From contig JADJUV010000005.1 of NCBI GenBank assembly GCA_016716885.1, positions 1 through 64,000 of the forward strand: 64,000 nucleotides of DNA, written 5' to 3'. The stretch's first letter is position 1. Each line of letters opens with the position of its first letter. Shown here in pieces: positions 27,736 through 36,569 of this stretch. The notes beneath the pieces were generated by a model. That model saw only the letters and a program-made list of their open reading frames with translations. It did no database searches and was not told the DNA's origin. The stretch is from Candidatus Trichofilum aggregatum (GTDB lineage: Bacteria; Chloroflexota; Anaerolineae; Promineifilales; Promineifilaceae). The translations under genes were made by a program, and so were the position numbers.

Positions 27736-27760
27736 TGGTTCAATCTGCGACATTGAACCA
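27736..27760. repeat. Hairpin related to the TTGGC-loop family
   Basis: TGGTTCAAT (27736-27744) and ATTGAACCA (27752-27760) form a 9-bp stem with loop CTGCGAC. The stem sequence matches copies 1 and 2 but the loop differs. A second tight palindrome (CTCGGCT-A-AGCCGAG) follows at 27768-27782. Confidence 0.7.
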
Positions 27761-27813
27761 CCTTGCCTCGGCTAAGCCGAGCTGACAGGCTGACTAGCTA
27801 ACAAGCTATACGC

Positions 27814-28986
27814 TTATTGATGTTCCATAACCCATTGAGGGGGGATGGCGGGGACGTAGTGGGGGTTACGCCAGGGGGTCAGGCGAATGATGAGGCGAGC
27901 CGCCTGCCAGCCCAAACGCACCAGCCAGGGATAACGCAGGAAATAAGCCCAGCGGGCCAGGTTGGTGCGAACTTGTAGTTGATAGAACAAAGGGTGGCGA
28001 CGCACGATTTTGGAATAGCTGGCAAAGGAAAAATCCTGGCGAGCAAAGGCGTCGTTGAGGGCCTGGGAAGCGGGTTCGCCATATCCCAGGGCAAAGGAGA
28101 TGCCTTCACCCATCAGAGGGTCGGCCCCGGCGGCGTCACCCACGAGGATGACCCGGTTGGTGGAGAGTTTGCCTTTTTTGTCGTACCAGCGGATGGGGTG
28201 GCCTTTGAGTTTATAGGCGGAGAGGTCGCGGCCGCGTTCGGCCATCGAATCGCGCAAATCTTCCTTCAAATCAGCCTTGGGCAATGTGGGGCAAGCCCGG
28301 CTATCAAACACCCCCCGGTTCATCATCGGTTGCCCATTCACAAAACTGGGAAAATCCCAGTAATACCCCTGCAACCCCTTCGTCATACGGGTGAAGTCAA
28401 AAATAGCGACGCCATCCTTGAACAGCACATCCTGGCGGGCATCTTCGGGGGTCAGCACTTCCAACAAGCGGGCCACACGGGTCTCATCATCCCATTTCAG
28501 TTTGGCCCGTACCAGACTACGCGAACCATCAGCTCCCACCAGCACCTTGGCGTGAAAAATCGCCTGATCCGTCGTCACTTCCACATAATCATCATGCACA
28601 ACCACATCTTTAACGGCTTCACCCTGCCGCACTGTCACACCCTGGGTTTCAGCCGTTTTGACCAACCAATGATCAAACTCGTCCCGGCGCACGATGCGGA
28701 AAACCGGATTGCCGTGAAAGGAATAACTTTTGTCTTCATAAACCAGCCGCACTTCCCGTACCTCAAAATTGGGTACACCAATCGGTAAACCGAGGTGGGC
28801 CAGGATGTTTTGCCCCAGGTGGGTGATGCCGCCCCCACACAGCTTTTCGCGGGGGTGAATGGCTTTGTCTACGACGATGATGCGGTTGGCCCAGGTTTTA
28901 TCTTTCTGTATGAGATGTAGGGCCGTGGATATGCCGGATGGCCCGGAGCCAACGATAAGCACATCGACAGGGATGACGGATGACAT
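27814..28986 (-). CDS. Geranylgeranyl-reductase-family FAD-dependent oxidoreductase
   Basis: A 390-residue flavoprotein. The ATG at 28986 is chosen because GGAGGAGG lies 7 bp upstream and the FAD-binding Rossmann motif VDVLIVGSGPSGIST begins at once. Other FAD motifs are LVGADGSRSLVR and VILVGDAAGADPLMGEG. Family members saturate isoprenoid chains (menaquinone side chains, chlorophyll phytyl, archaeal lipids) or hydroxylate other substrates; the substrate here is unknown. It follows the amidase gene on the same strand, with an 87-bp gap holding a large inverted repeat. Confidence 0.88.
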   Translation of the reverse strand: MSSVIPVDVLIVGSGPSGISTALHLIQKDKTWANRIIVVDKAIHPREKLCGGGITHLGQNILAHLGLPIGVPNFEVREVRLVYEDKSYSFHGNPVFRIVRRDEFDHWLVKTAETQGVTVRQGEAVKDVVVHDDYVEVTTDQAIFHAKVLVGADGSRSLVRAKLKWDDETRVARLLEVLTPEDARQDVLFKDGVAIFDFTRMTKGLQGYYWDFPSFVNGQPMMNRGVFDSRACPTLPKADLKEDLRDSMAERGRDLSAYKLKGHPIRWYDKKGKLSTNRVILVGDAAGADPLMGEGISFALGYGEPASQALNDAFARQDFSFASYSKIVRRHPLFYQLQVRTNLARWAYFLRYPWLVRLGWQAARLIIRLTPWRNPHYVPAIPPQWVMEHQ

Positions 28987-29007
28987 GAAACCTCCTCCGG
29001 TGAGCGC

Positions 29008-29066
29008 GAACCGTGAAACGTAAAGGTGAAACCCTCTCAGATTGTCCCCTTTACGTTTCACGGTTC
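29008..29066. repeat. 19-bp perfect inverted repeat
   Basis: GAACCGTGAAACGTAAAGG (29008-29026) is the exact reverse complement of 29048-29066, with a 21-nt loop. It fills the gap between the amidase stop and the reductase start. No T tract follows, so it is not an obvious terminator. Confidence 0.9.
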
Positions 29067-29072
29067 ATGTTT

Positions 29073-31328
29073 TTACCGTTGAATTATAGGAAGCATCATG
29101 CGATTGTCTAGTAAGATGGCCTGAGTCGTGTTGATATCGCCGTCGGGGTGAGTGGTTTCACTGTTGCCAGCCACATCGGTCGCCTGCACCCGGAACCAGT
29201 AAACGGTTCCCGGTTCAGGTGGGGCAAAGTTGTTGGCGGTGCTGGTGGTGTTGGTTAACCAACGGGTCCAGGTGGCGGCACCATCCGGGCGATAATCTAC
29301 GGTGTAGCTGGCAATTCCAGAGGTAGCGTCGTCGCCGAGCCAGTGAATGAGGTAGTTGGTCACGGTGACAGGTTGGGTAGGAGCCAGGATGTAAATAGCG
29401 GTGACGGTGGATGTGGGCGCGGCCGCGTCCAGACCAAAGTGCCCGGTCGTGGAAACAACCGCCCCACCCGTCAGTGGGTAAACAGTAACGCGCCAATACA
29501 GATCGTGGTAATCCTGGGTAAAGGTGTAAGTGGCCGTTGTGGCCTGGGCGCTCAGGGTTTGGGTCATCACCAGGTTAGTAAAGGCGGCATTGGTCGCAAC
29601 GTCCAGATCAATTCTCTGAACATTGGCCGAGTTGGTCACGTCCCAACTGAAATTAACCGATCGGTTGGTCAACCAGGTATCGGTAGCGGGTTGTTGGATG
29701 GTGACGGTGGGGGGTGAGATGGGTTGCGGCCGCAAGCGAATCGCATCATACCACAACCCCAGGTTACTATCCGTCGTCGTCTTATTGGTCAGATAGACAT
29801 AGTTGTCGCCACCCGGCTCTAGATAAAACTCACCGAGAGAGACCCACAAACCCAAATTATCGCCCTGATCCACCACAACATGGGTCACGCCATTGTTATG
29901 CTGGACTTCATACTCAGCCCCATGCGTGTCAGCAAAACCGGTGTTACAGTAAGGGGCATACACTTCCACTTCATACCAACCCGGTTGGGCCACATTCATT
30001 TGCCAGCGGCCCCAATGGGTAGCCGTACCGGTGGTCGAGCGAGCGTACCAGGAGTGAACATTGTAACCACAACTGTTTGGCCCTTCGGTGAAGGTGTTGT
30101 TGCTCTTGGTAAAAGCCCCACTGAGTTCATCAATGTAGGTGTGGGGCGGTGTAAAGCCAATATGGCTGGCTACCATGTCCCGAATCCAGGGAATCAGATC
30201 ATGGGCCTGTTCACCAGGGCAGGCGGTTGTGCCATAGGCATCCCGGTGCCCCATCAAATGGGGCAGCCCCCAATCCATATTGGGGAGTTGGCTGGAATCG
30301 TAGACATCAATCTCTTTTTGGTCAGCTTTCCAGGAAAGAAGCTCTACGGCCGCATTCAACATGGCGGGTGGTGGGGTGATGCCGGGTGGGTTTTGGGTGG
30401 GCAGGGTGAACGTGCCGATGAACGAGAGGGCCATCGAACCGGCATTGGCCCCGCTGGCATGGGTACCGATGACATCATCACCGCCGTTATGACCTTCGTA
30501 CAACACGCCATTCATATCTACCAGATAGTTATAACCAATGTCGCCCCACTCACGGGTAAAGGTATGAAAATGCCAGATGGCCCGGACGACGGCGGCCCAA
30601 TTGGTGCTGGTGTTTGCAGAAACGGTGTGATGAACGATGAGATGGGTGACAGGTTCATATTCCAGTCCAGCCGTGTAATTACAGGCGGGATCGGTACACC
30701 AGGTAGCCCGGCTAACCACCGGGGGTTTAGGATAACCGTCTTCGGGGTTGTGGGGATTGGCCTGGGCTTCGGCACGGGCAATGGCCGCCAGTTCTGCGGA
30801 AGTTGGCCCGGCGGTTGCGTCTATGAACGTGAAGCGCAACTCACTGAGGGTAGGCGTTTCGGCGGTCAGGCGACTAAAACCCACGGTGTATTGGAAAAGG
30901 TGATGGGTTCCATCGGTGTCTGGGGCTACCACCATGTTGCCTACGGTGTCGGTGTCTTCGGGGCGCATCCAATCTTCGTTGGGCACGATGTCATACCAAT
31001 CGTTCCAGAGGCCATCCGCGTTGGCGGTGCGCAAGCGCATGGTCATTTGGGTGTGGGTGGGCAGGTCGGCCCGCCATTGGGGCACGAGGGCGTTGAAGGG
31101 CAAGGGGGCGGTGAGAATGGGAGAGGTGTAGGAACCGTACGCGGCCGCGGCATCTAACCTTAACCCCTCGTCTGTAACTGCTACTTGCCAGACCTCACCC
31201 CCGGCAAAATCATGTCCCGCCAAAATAACATCCTGGGCATAAATCCCATCCGCCTGGGCGGGGGCTGGGCCATAACCAATAACCATTAATACAAAAACAA
31301 ACAGCAAAAAAAATCGTAACTTCATCAT
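29073..31328 (-). CDS. Secreted N-acetylmuramoyl-L-alanine amidase / PGRP-like, multidomain
   Basis: A 751-residue exported protein. The ATG at 31328 is preferred because GAGGTGG lies 5 bp upstream and a signal peptide follows (FFLLFVFVLMVIGYG). After a beta-rich N-terminal domain comes an amidase_2/PGRP domain with zinc-ligand regions HLIVHHT and HRDAYGTTACPG, which cleaves the bond between N-acetylmuramic acid and the stem peptide. A golvesin-C-like carbohydrate-binding-type domain follows (SWYARSTTG, GWYEVEVYAPYC), then a fibronectin-III-like end. The C-terminus (RMMLPIIQR) resembles the ...LPVVLKQ end of the protease, perhaps a shared sorting tail. Role: cell-wall turnover or attack on other bacteria. 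Confidence 0.85.
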   Translation of the reverse strand: MMKLRFFLLFVFVLMVIGYGPAPAQADGIYAQDVILAGHDFAGGEVWQVAVTDEGLRLDAAAAYGSYTSPILTAPLPFNALVPQWRADLPTHTQMTMRLRTANADGLWNDWYDIVPNEDWMRPEDTDTVGNMVVAPDTDGTHHLFQYTVGFSRLTAETPTLSELRFTFIDATAGPTSAELAAIARAEAQANPHNPEDGYPKPPVVSRATWCTDPACNYTAGLEYEPVTHLIVHHTVSANTSTNWAAVVRAIWHFHTFTREWGDIGYNYLVDMNGVLYEGHNGGDDVIGTHASGANAGSMALSFIGTFTLPTQNPPGITPPPAMLNAAVELLSWKADQKEIDVYDSSQLPNMDWGLPHLMGHRDAYGTTACPGEQAHDLIPWIRDMVASHIGFTPPHTYIDELSGAFTKSNNTFTEGPNSCGYNVHSWYARSTTGTATHWGRWQMNVAQPGWYEVEVYAPYCNTGFADTHGAEYEVQHNNGVTHVVVDQGDNLGLWVSLGEFYLEPGGDNYVYLTNKTTTDSNLGLWYDAIRLRPQPISPPTVTIQQPATDTWLTNRSVNFSWDVTNSANVQRIDLDVATNAAFTNLVMTQTLSAQATTATYTFTQDYHDLYWRVTVYPLTGGAVVSTTGHFGLDAAAPTSTVTAIYILAPTQPVTVTNYLIHWLGDDATSGIASYTVDYRPDGAATWTRWLTNTTSTANNFAPPEPGTVYWFRVQATDVAGNSETTHPDGDINTTQAILLDNRMMLPIIQR

Positions 31329-31386
31329 GATCCACCTCATAAAAATTGTCGGGGCGTTTGGTGGTTTTGTAACAAACAAATCAGGG

Positions 31387-31424
31387 CAAAAAAAACCACC
31401 TACGACCCATTAAACGTAGGTAGT
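31387..31424 (-). terminator. Minus-strand intrinsic terminator
   Basis: Read on the minus strand, ACTACCTACG pairs with CGTAGGTGGT (one G-U pair) followed by seven or more T. It is placed about 87 bp after the stop of the gene at 31511-31927, separating it from the amidase gene. Confidence 0.85.
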
Positions 31425-31510
31425 TCCGATTCTAACAAGGGCTGGCAGGTGGACAGTGAAGGGAACGGAAAATTCGGGTGAGTGAGTTGTGAAGGGGATA
31501 GTACTGCGGG

Positions 31511-31927
31511 TCAGTCGTGTGGGCGGAAACAGTTGGCGGAAGAAACCTTGTTATTGAGCCAGTTAATCGCTTCCTCTTCGGTCATTATAATTTGAAAATT
31601 ACCGCCCGGCTGAATAGACAAAACGGTTTGCACAAGTGAGGCGGTGCGCGTGCTACGGGTCAGAACAGCGGCATAGACAAAGCGGGCATTGGGATGCGCT
31701 TTAAGGCGAATGGCGGTGCGTAGGGCCATGATGGAAAGCCCATTGAGATCGCGCAGATCATACAGGCGTTTGCTGTATTTGTCTGTTTGGTCCAACAGAG
31801 CCAGAGATTCTTGTTGCCACTGTTCCACCGTAGCAGGCGAGGTATCTCTGGCTTTGTAGACCAGAATACCATCTTCACGCCAGTAGCTTTCCAGGGTGCT
31901 TTCACTCATTGCGATCATCGAGTTCAT
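31511..31927 (-). CDS. Small hypothetical protein, STAS/SpoIIAA-like pattern
   Basis: A 138-residue soluble protein. Alternating strand and helix segments (DGILVYKARD, KRLYDLRDLNGLSI, ARFVYAAVLT) suggest a STAS-like alpha/beta fold like that of SpoIIAA-family proteins, but no conserved phosphorylation Ser can be assigned with confidence. The start at 31927 lacks a clear ribosome site; the Met at 31909 (MSESTLESYW) is an alternative. It is a single-gene unit with its own terminator. Confidence 0.6.
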   Translation of the reverse strand: MNSMIAMSESTLESYWREDGILVYKARDTSPATVEQWQQESLALLDQTDKYSKRLYDLRDLNGLSIMALRTAIRLKAHPNARFVYAAVLTRSTRTASLVQTVLSIQPGGNFQIIMTEEEAINWLNNKVSSANCFRPHD

Positions 31928-31989
31928 TCATCTGTGTAAACGGGGATTTTTGCCCAAGTATAATGATTACCCAGGTGAGTGTAAACAAA

Positions 31990-33447
31990 CTAGTTGCCGT
32001 AAACGCGGAGCAAAACCTGGGGGGTGAGGTAGGCTTCCAGGTAGGCGGAGATGAAAAGCAGGGGGATAACCAGGCCCACGAAGATGCGGCAGTAGTCCGC
32101 GGCCGCAATCACCCAACTTTCACTCATAGACCTTTCTGGGGGTGGGGCGATGACGACGGTGTGCCAACGGAGCGCGGCCGCGCCCGCCAGCAACAGGGCC
32201 GGTAACTCTATCACGCCATGCGGGGCCACGGCGGCCAATAAGAAGGTAACAGGGCTTTCGCCCGCGGCCGCGATGGGCACCGTCACATAACTCAGCACCA
32301 CCCAGGGCAGGGCAAAAAAGGCCACATCGGCCATACCCACACTGAAAATACCTATCAAGGCAATTAAGAGAAGCGCTCGTATGTTATGCCAAAAAATTGT
32401 CAGGGGCAGACGTGTGGCCAACACCTGCAAATCACCCAGGTATTGACTACGCTCTTCTCCGGTCAGGGCGGAAGCCATATCTGGTGGTGCAGGAAATTGG
32501 TTGGACAGATAGTTGCCTAGCACACCGGCCAACAGCAAGGCCAAAAACAGGATGAGCAAGGGCTGACGCATGGGGCGCAAAAGAGCAAAGGTGCTCCGGT
32601 ACCAGGACAGAAGGTGAAAACGTTGGCTGTCGCGGCCGCTAAACCGCACCCAGAACCGTTTCCCCATACTCCCTAACTGAAGTTGATCCATCTCGCGCCC
32701 CAGCAACTCTTCCCGGTTAAACATCTTGATGCCCATACGCACCAGCATCACCAACACCAGTCCCAGAGCCAGAGCAAACCACCACAGCCCTTCTCGGTTG
32801 CCAATAAACATCATCGCCGCTTCAAACTGGAGCAAGAGCGCCATTGGGATAATGATAAAACTAGCCAACAGGTTAGCGGCACGTACACTCGTCGTTTGGG
32901 TGGATGCGACAACCGCCCCCGCCACCATCACCGCCGCCTGAACCGTGGTGAGGAGAACCAGCAGGCTAAACAGGCTAAAGGGAACCAGTACACCCTCACG
33001 CAACCAGAGACCCAGCAAATAAACGGTAATACCCAGATAACTGGCGAACAACGGGGGGCAAAGAGCGGCTAACATTTTGCCCAGATAGAGTTGCCCATTG
33101 GTGAGCGGCGCGGCCAACAACGGTTCCAGGCTCTTACGCTCTTTCTCACCAACAAACGTTTCCAGGGCAATTACCAGGGAAAAGGATGCCGGGAAAAAAC
33201 CTACCACCATCAGAAGAAACGGGTAGAGACGCTCAGCAATGGCCTCAGGGTTGTATTCGGCGGCCAGGGCCAGGATGCGATCAGCCGTGAAATTTAGCAG
33301 CCCGGGAAACATCAACGTGAGGAAGATGGTGGGCACAAGGATACGCCAATCACGGAAGGAGTCCCGTATTTCCCGGCGAGTTATGATCAAGGCCATATTT
33401 ATATCATGGCGAGTCAGAGGAAAGGCCGACACGTGGGAAGTAGTCAT
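31990..33447 (-). CDS. ABC-2 type permease fused to a SpoIIM-like membrane domain
   Basis: A 485-residue membrane protein. The ATG at 33447 has CAGGAG before it. Residues about 20-265 are an ABC-2 permease (LETFVGEKERKSLEPLLAAP is the typical conserved segment), with about six helices. Residues about 300-485 look like the SpoIIM/DUF95 family, with the hallmark VAPHGVIELPALLLAGA. SpoIIM is usually a separate protein, often next to ABC genes; here both are one chain. The ATPase gene lies upstream on the same strand, so this is the membrane half of an exporter. Confidence 0.85.
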   Translation of the reverse strand: MTTSHVSAFPLTRHDINMALIITRREIRDSFRDWRILVPTIFLTLMFPGLLNFTADRILALAAEYNPEAIAERLYPFLLMVVGFFPASFSLVIALETFVGEKERKSLEPLLAAPLTNGQLYLGKMLAALCPPLFASYLGITVYLLGLWLREGVLVPFSLFSLLVLLTTVQAAVMVAGAVVASTQTTSVRAANLLASFIIIPMALLLQFEAAMMFIGNREGLWWFALALGLVLVMLVRMGIKMFNREELLGREMDQLQLGSMGKRFWVRFSGRDSQRFHLLSWYRSTFALLRPMRQPLLILFLALLLAGVLGNYLSNQFPAPPDMASALTGEERSQYLGDLQVLATRLPLTIFWHNIRALLLIALIGIFSVGMADVAFFALPWVVLSYVTVPIAAAGESPVTFLLAAVAPHGVIELPALLLAGAAALRWHTVVIAPPPERSMSESWVIAAADYCRIFVGLVIPLLFISAYLEAYLTPQVLLRVYGN

Positions 33448-33473
33448 GGTATGTTGACTCCTGTGAAGATAGG

Positions 33474-33550
33474 GGCAGGTGGCAGGTTGCAGGTGGCAGG
33501 TTGCAGGTGGCGAGTTCCAAGAGTTCCTAGAGTTCCCCCGAGTTCCCCTG
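33474..33550. repeat. Short tandem repeats between ABC genes
   Basis: Two to three units of GGTGGCAGGTTGCA, then a run of GAGTTCC units, fill the gap between the ATPase stop and the permease start. Confidence 0.75.
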
Positions 33551-33562
33551 CTTTTCACCTTT

Positions 33563-34479
33563 CTAGGTCTCAGCATTAACGACGCTAAGATAGACCTCTT
33601 CCAGGCTTTGGCTGATTTCGTAGAGGGCAACGACACCGAGGCCTAGTTCATGCAGGCGGCGAACGAGGAGTGGGTTGGTGGTCTGCGGCCGCGAGGCTCG
33701 AAAACGAATCGTGTCCCCGTCCACACTCTCAACCGTCACCAGATCAGCCAGTTCCTTGATCTGACCATTCAGAGGGCGATCAACCTTCACCGCCATTTGC
33801 GGCAACCCCAAAAGCTCCTGCTTCAACTGCATGGGTGTACCCTGGGTAATGATGCGCCCCTGCCGAATAATGGCAATTCGGTCGGCCAGAGCTTCAGCTT
33901 CAAACAAATTGTGTGTACAAAGGATAACGGTGCGATGGTCGTGGCGGAGTTCGTAAATGGCATCTCGTACCAGGCGGGCGCTGTGCGGATCCATAGCCGA
34001 GGTGGGTTCGTCGAGCAACAAAACGGGCGGATCATGCAGTAAGGCACGAATAAGCCCCACTTTTTGGCGCATCCCTTTGGAATATTCGCCCAGTCGCCGG
34101 TTCTCAGCTCCGGGCATGGCAAACCGCTCAAACATTCCCAGGCTGCGTTGGCGGCTAACAGCATCAGTCAACCCATACAAACGGCCATAAAAGATCAAAT
34201 ATTCCAGACCGGTCATTCGGTCGTAGAGGCCGGGTTGTTCGGTGAGTAAACCAACTGAGCGACGTACTTCATCGCTTGTTGTACGGTGTCATAACCAGCG
34301 ATGGCAGCGCGGCCGCGGGTGGGTTTCAAAATGGCACTCAGCATCCGCACCGTTGTTGTTTTACCGGCCCCATTCGGCCCCAACAATGCCAATAATTCCC
34401 CTTGCGGCACACGCAACGATACATCATGCACGGCCACAAATTCATCAAACTGCTTGGCTAAATTCTCGGCCACAATCAT
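33563..34479 (-). CDS. ABC transporter ATP-binding protein (single frameshift)
   Basis: The ATPase partner of the downstream permease. It starts at the ATG at 34479 with AGGAG upstream. Walker A is GPNGAGKTTT, the signature is LGEYSKGMRQ, Walker B is VLLLDEPTSAMDP, and the switch His lies in CTHNLFEAE. The frame breaks near 34266: the written frame stops at 34213, while the remainder continues in another frame to 33563. Adding one G to give AAGGTACG restores the expected VRRSVGLLTEQPGLYDRMTG. A missed base is more likely than true loss because every motif is intact. About 305 residues when joined, typical for the DrrA/CcmA group. Confidence 0.85.
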
Positions 34480-34488
34480 GGGAAACTC

Positions 34489-34541
34489 CTGAGAGAATAG
34501 TACTGAGTGCTGAGAGAATAGTACTGAGTGCTGAGTGCTGA
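34489..34541. repeat. Tandem repeat upstream of ABC ATPase gene
   Basis: A 21-bp unit (CTGAGAGAATAGTACTGAGTG) stands twice in a row, followed by partial CTGAGTG units. Confidence 0.85.
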
Positions 34542-34660
34542 GGACAAAGTGAATGTCCACTCGCAAACTTGCGACTCGCGTAGCTTCTGTCCTTTACTCC
34601 TTAAACACCCTACACCCCCCTACCCCTGACAAATATCCCCCAAATATCCTACTCTCATTT

Positions 34661-35866
34661 TCAACTGTTTGTCTTAACACGCGCATTGCGACGCCGTAAT
34701 CCCATCCACACCGCCATCACCACTGCAATTAATAAAGAAACCAGGGTAGCGATAGGCAAATTTAGATTCACACCACCCAAAGAAACGGTGCGACTATCCA
34801 ACCGCACCAGTTCCAGCAATGTACGCCCCACCCCGTACAAAATCAGGTAAAGAGCGGTTAGTTCACCAGGTTGTAACTTGTTCTGGTACCGCTTCGCCAG
34901 CGTGTGCAAAACGATGAACGTAAACAAACTCCAGAGAGATTCATACAAGAATGCCGGATGAAAACGTTCGATGTTGGCATAATCGGCCAACCGGTTGGTA
35001 GGATCAATGCGCACCGCCCAAGGTAGGGTTGTGGGCTGGCCATATAGCTCCTGGTTGAAGAAGTTGCCCCACCGTCCCATCATCTGCCCTAGCGAAAGTC
35101 CAATGGCGGCCAAATCGGCCCAGGCCAGGGTGGCGAGACGATTGCGGCTGGTATACCAGAGCAAACCCAACACCCCCCCTACGATGCCGCCATATATGCC
35201 CAGGCCACCATTGCGCAGGTTAATAAGTTGCCAGGGGTTACGAAAATAGTCCAGCGGGGAATTAATGCCCACCGCGGCCATGCTCGGTGAGGGTGTGAGC
35301 ACATGGTAAAGCCGGGCACCGATGACACCCAAGACCAGACAAACACCGATTCCACCCCATACATAATCAGGGTTCCATTGTCGCCAGGGGGGATCATCGC
35401 TTAGCCAGAGGGGATCAAGGTCCGCGGCCGCGGCCAGCTTTTCCCTCACCGCTCGTACACCTATGCGGTTCAACCCTATCGCTTCAGGATTAAACCCCCA
35501 CACCAGGAGTAATTGCCCCAGCGTAGTAATCCGGTTTTTCGTTAAAATTGCCTTGATTTCAGCGGGCAAGGCCAACTCATCCACACTGCGCCGACGAATT
35601 TTGGCGGGAACCGTTTGCTCCAGGAGCGCAACCGCCCGCTCATGCGCCAACCGAGAAGCCACATAAGCCCCCAACGTGACTCCCGCCATGATGACGATCC
35701 CATACCAATAAACGGCAAAATCACCCAGGAAGGCCAGGTTCAACGCTTCCCGGTTGGGTGTCCAGCCAGTGGCTAAATGGGCGATATAAATCCCCCCCAT
35801 GATAAGCCAAAACAGCCCAATGATGATCCAATAAGGCTCAGAACGAAGGATTGCACGAAGTTTCAT
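34661..35866 (-). CDS. lgt: Prolipoprotein diacylglyceryl transferase with inserted helix-hairpin-helix domain
   Basis: Lgt moves a diacylglyceryl group from phosphatidylglycerol onto the lipobox Cys of prolipoproteins. The Lgt signature GRWGNFFNQE is at residues 264-273, and the membrane helices fit. The protein is 401 residues rather than the usual 260-300. The extra length lies in the cytoplasmic loop between the second and third helices (about 84-165). Residues 96-147 of it resemble the C-terminal domain of RNA polymerase alpha (VDELALPAEIKAILTKN, ITTLGQLL, GVRAVREKL). The window encodes several lipoproteins it could act on. It lies 7 bp after the phosphatidyltransferase gene. Confidence 0.92.
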   Translation of the reverse strand: MKLRAILRSEPYWIIIGLFWLIMGGIYIAHLATGWTPNREALNLAFLGDFAVYWYGIVIMAGVTLGAYVASRLAHERAVALLEQTVPAKIRRRSVDELALPAEIKAILTKNRITTLGQLLLVWGFNPEAIGLNRIGVRAVREKLAAAADLDPLWLSDDPPWRQWNPDYVWGGIGVCLVLGVIGARLYHVLTPSPSMAAVGINSPLDYFRNPWQLINLRNGGLGIYGGIVGGVLGLLWYTSRNRLATLAWADLAAIGLSLGQMMGRWGNFFNQELYGQPTTLPWAVRIDPTNRLADYANIERFHPAFLYESLWSLFTFIVLHTLAKRYQNKLQPGELTALYLILYGVGRTLLELVRLDSRTVSLGGVNLNLPIATLVSLLIAVVMAVWMGLRRRNARVKTNS

Positions 35867-35873
35867 GGACTAT

Positions 35874-36512
35874 CTATTCCGTCGGGCGCGTCTGCTTCCA
35901 GACATGCCAGATGCGTTGCGCCAGAGTGATGTAGGTGGAGACCGCCAGAATGAGTAAACCCACCTCTGGCAGATTGAGGATGAGGGTAATGATAATGAGG
36001 ATGTAACGCTCGACCCGGCTGGCAATCCCAATTTTGCACTCCAGACCCAGGGCTTCGGCTCGGGAACGGGCATAACTTACCATGAGAGAGCCAGTGATGG
36101 CCAGGTACGCGGCCGCTTGCCACATCCCCGCGCCTTCCCGGTTAAAGTAAAGCAAATACCCTGCAAACAAGATAATCTCCGCCAGCCGGTCCAACGTGGA
36201 GTCCAGAAAGGCCCCAAACCCACCCTGCTTGCGCCCCAGGCGGCGAGCCAACGACCCATCAAGGGCATCCAAAGGCGCAATAAACATGATGGCAACACCA
36301 GCCCAGCGGATGTGCCCCACAGCAATAAGCCAGGCAAACAAAAAGTGAAACAACATTCCCGTAATCGTCAGGCTGTCAGGAGAAAAACGCCAACGGGCTA
36401 GAAATTCCACCGTGGGGTTAATGATAATTGAACCCCACACCCGTAAACGATCAGTGAGGGTAATCTTGGGTACAGTCGTAATCCGTTGCGACTGAGTTTT
36501 TACAGGTTCCAT
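35874..36512 (-). CDS. CDP-alcohol phosphatidyltransferase
   Basis: A 212-residue membrane enzyme that joins a CDP-linked lipid to an alcohol to make phospholipids. The family motif D-x2-D-G-x2-A-R-x8-G-x3-D-x3-D is complete in DALDGSLARRLGRKQGG followed by FGAFLDSTLD. There are five to six membrane helices. It could be a phosphatidylglycerolphosphate or phosphatidylinositol-phosphate synthase. Being directly upstream of lgt, whose substrate is phosphatidylglycerol, a PgsA-like role is attractive but unproven. Confidence 0.88.
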   Translation of the reverse strand: MEPVKTQSQRITTVPKITLTDRLRVWGSIIINPTVEFLARWRFSPDSLTITGMLFHFLFAWLIAVGHIRWAGVAIMFIAPLDALDGSLARRLGRKQGGFGAFLDSTLDRLAEIILFAGYLLYFNREGAGMWQAAAYLAITGSLMVSYARSRAEALGLECKIGIASRVERYILIIITLILNLPEVGLLILAVSTYITLAQRIWHVWKQTRPTE

Positions 36513-36569
36513 AACTTTTTACCTTTTTTGTCAAACAGGCGCTGATGCTATCGAAACAACAGGTAACTG

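Larger units (their letters stand above)
27266..27813. other. 548-bp non-coding region between protease and reductase genes
   Basis: No gene is seen. It contains short AAGTTCCAGG-type tandem repeats (27287-27330), a GC-rich stretch at 27370-27480 with small hairpins on the minus strand (GGGCGAGGCCC) that could be a structured leader of the protease mRNA, the second long direct repeat, and the hairpin at 27736-27760. Confidence 0.6.

Noticed and set aside
34489..34541. CRISPR-like array
   Set aside because: The 21-bp unit stands directly in tandem without spacers and only twice.
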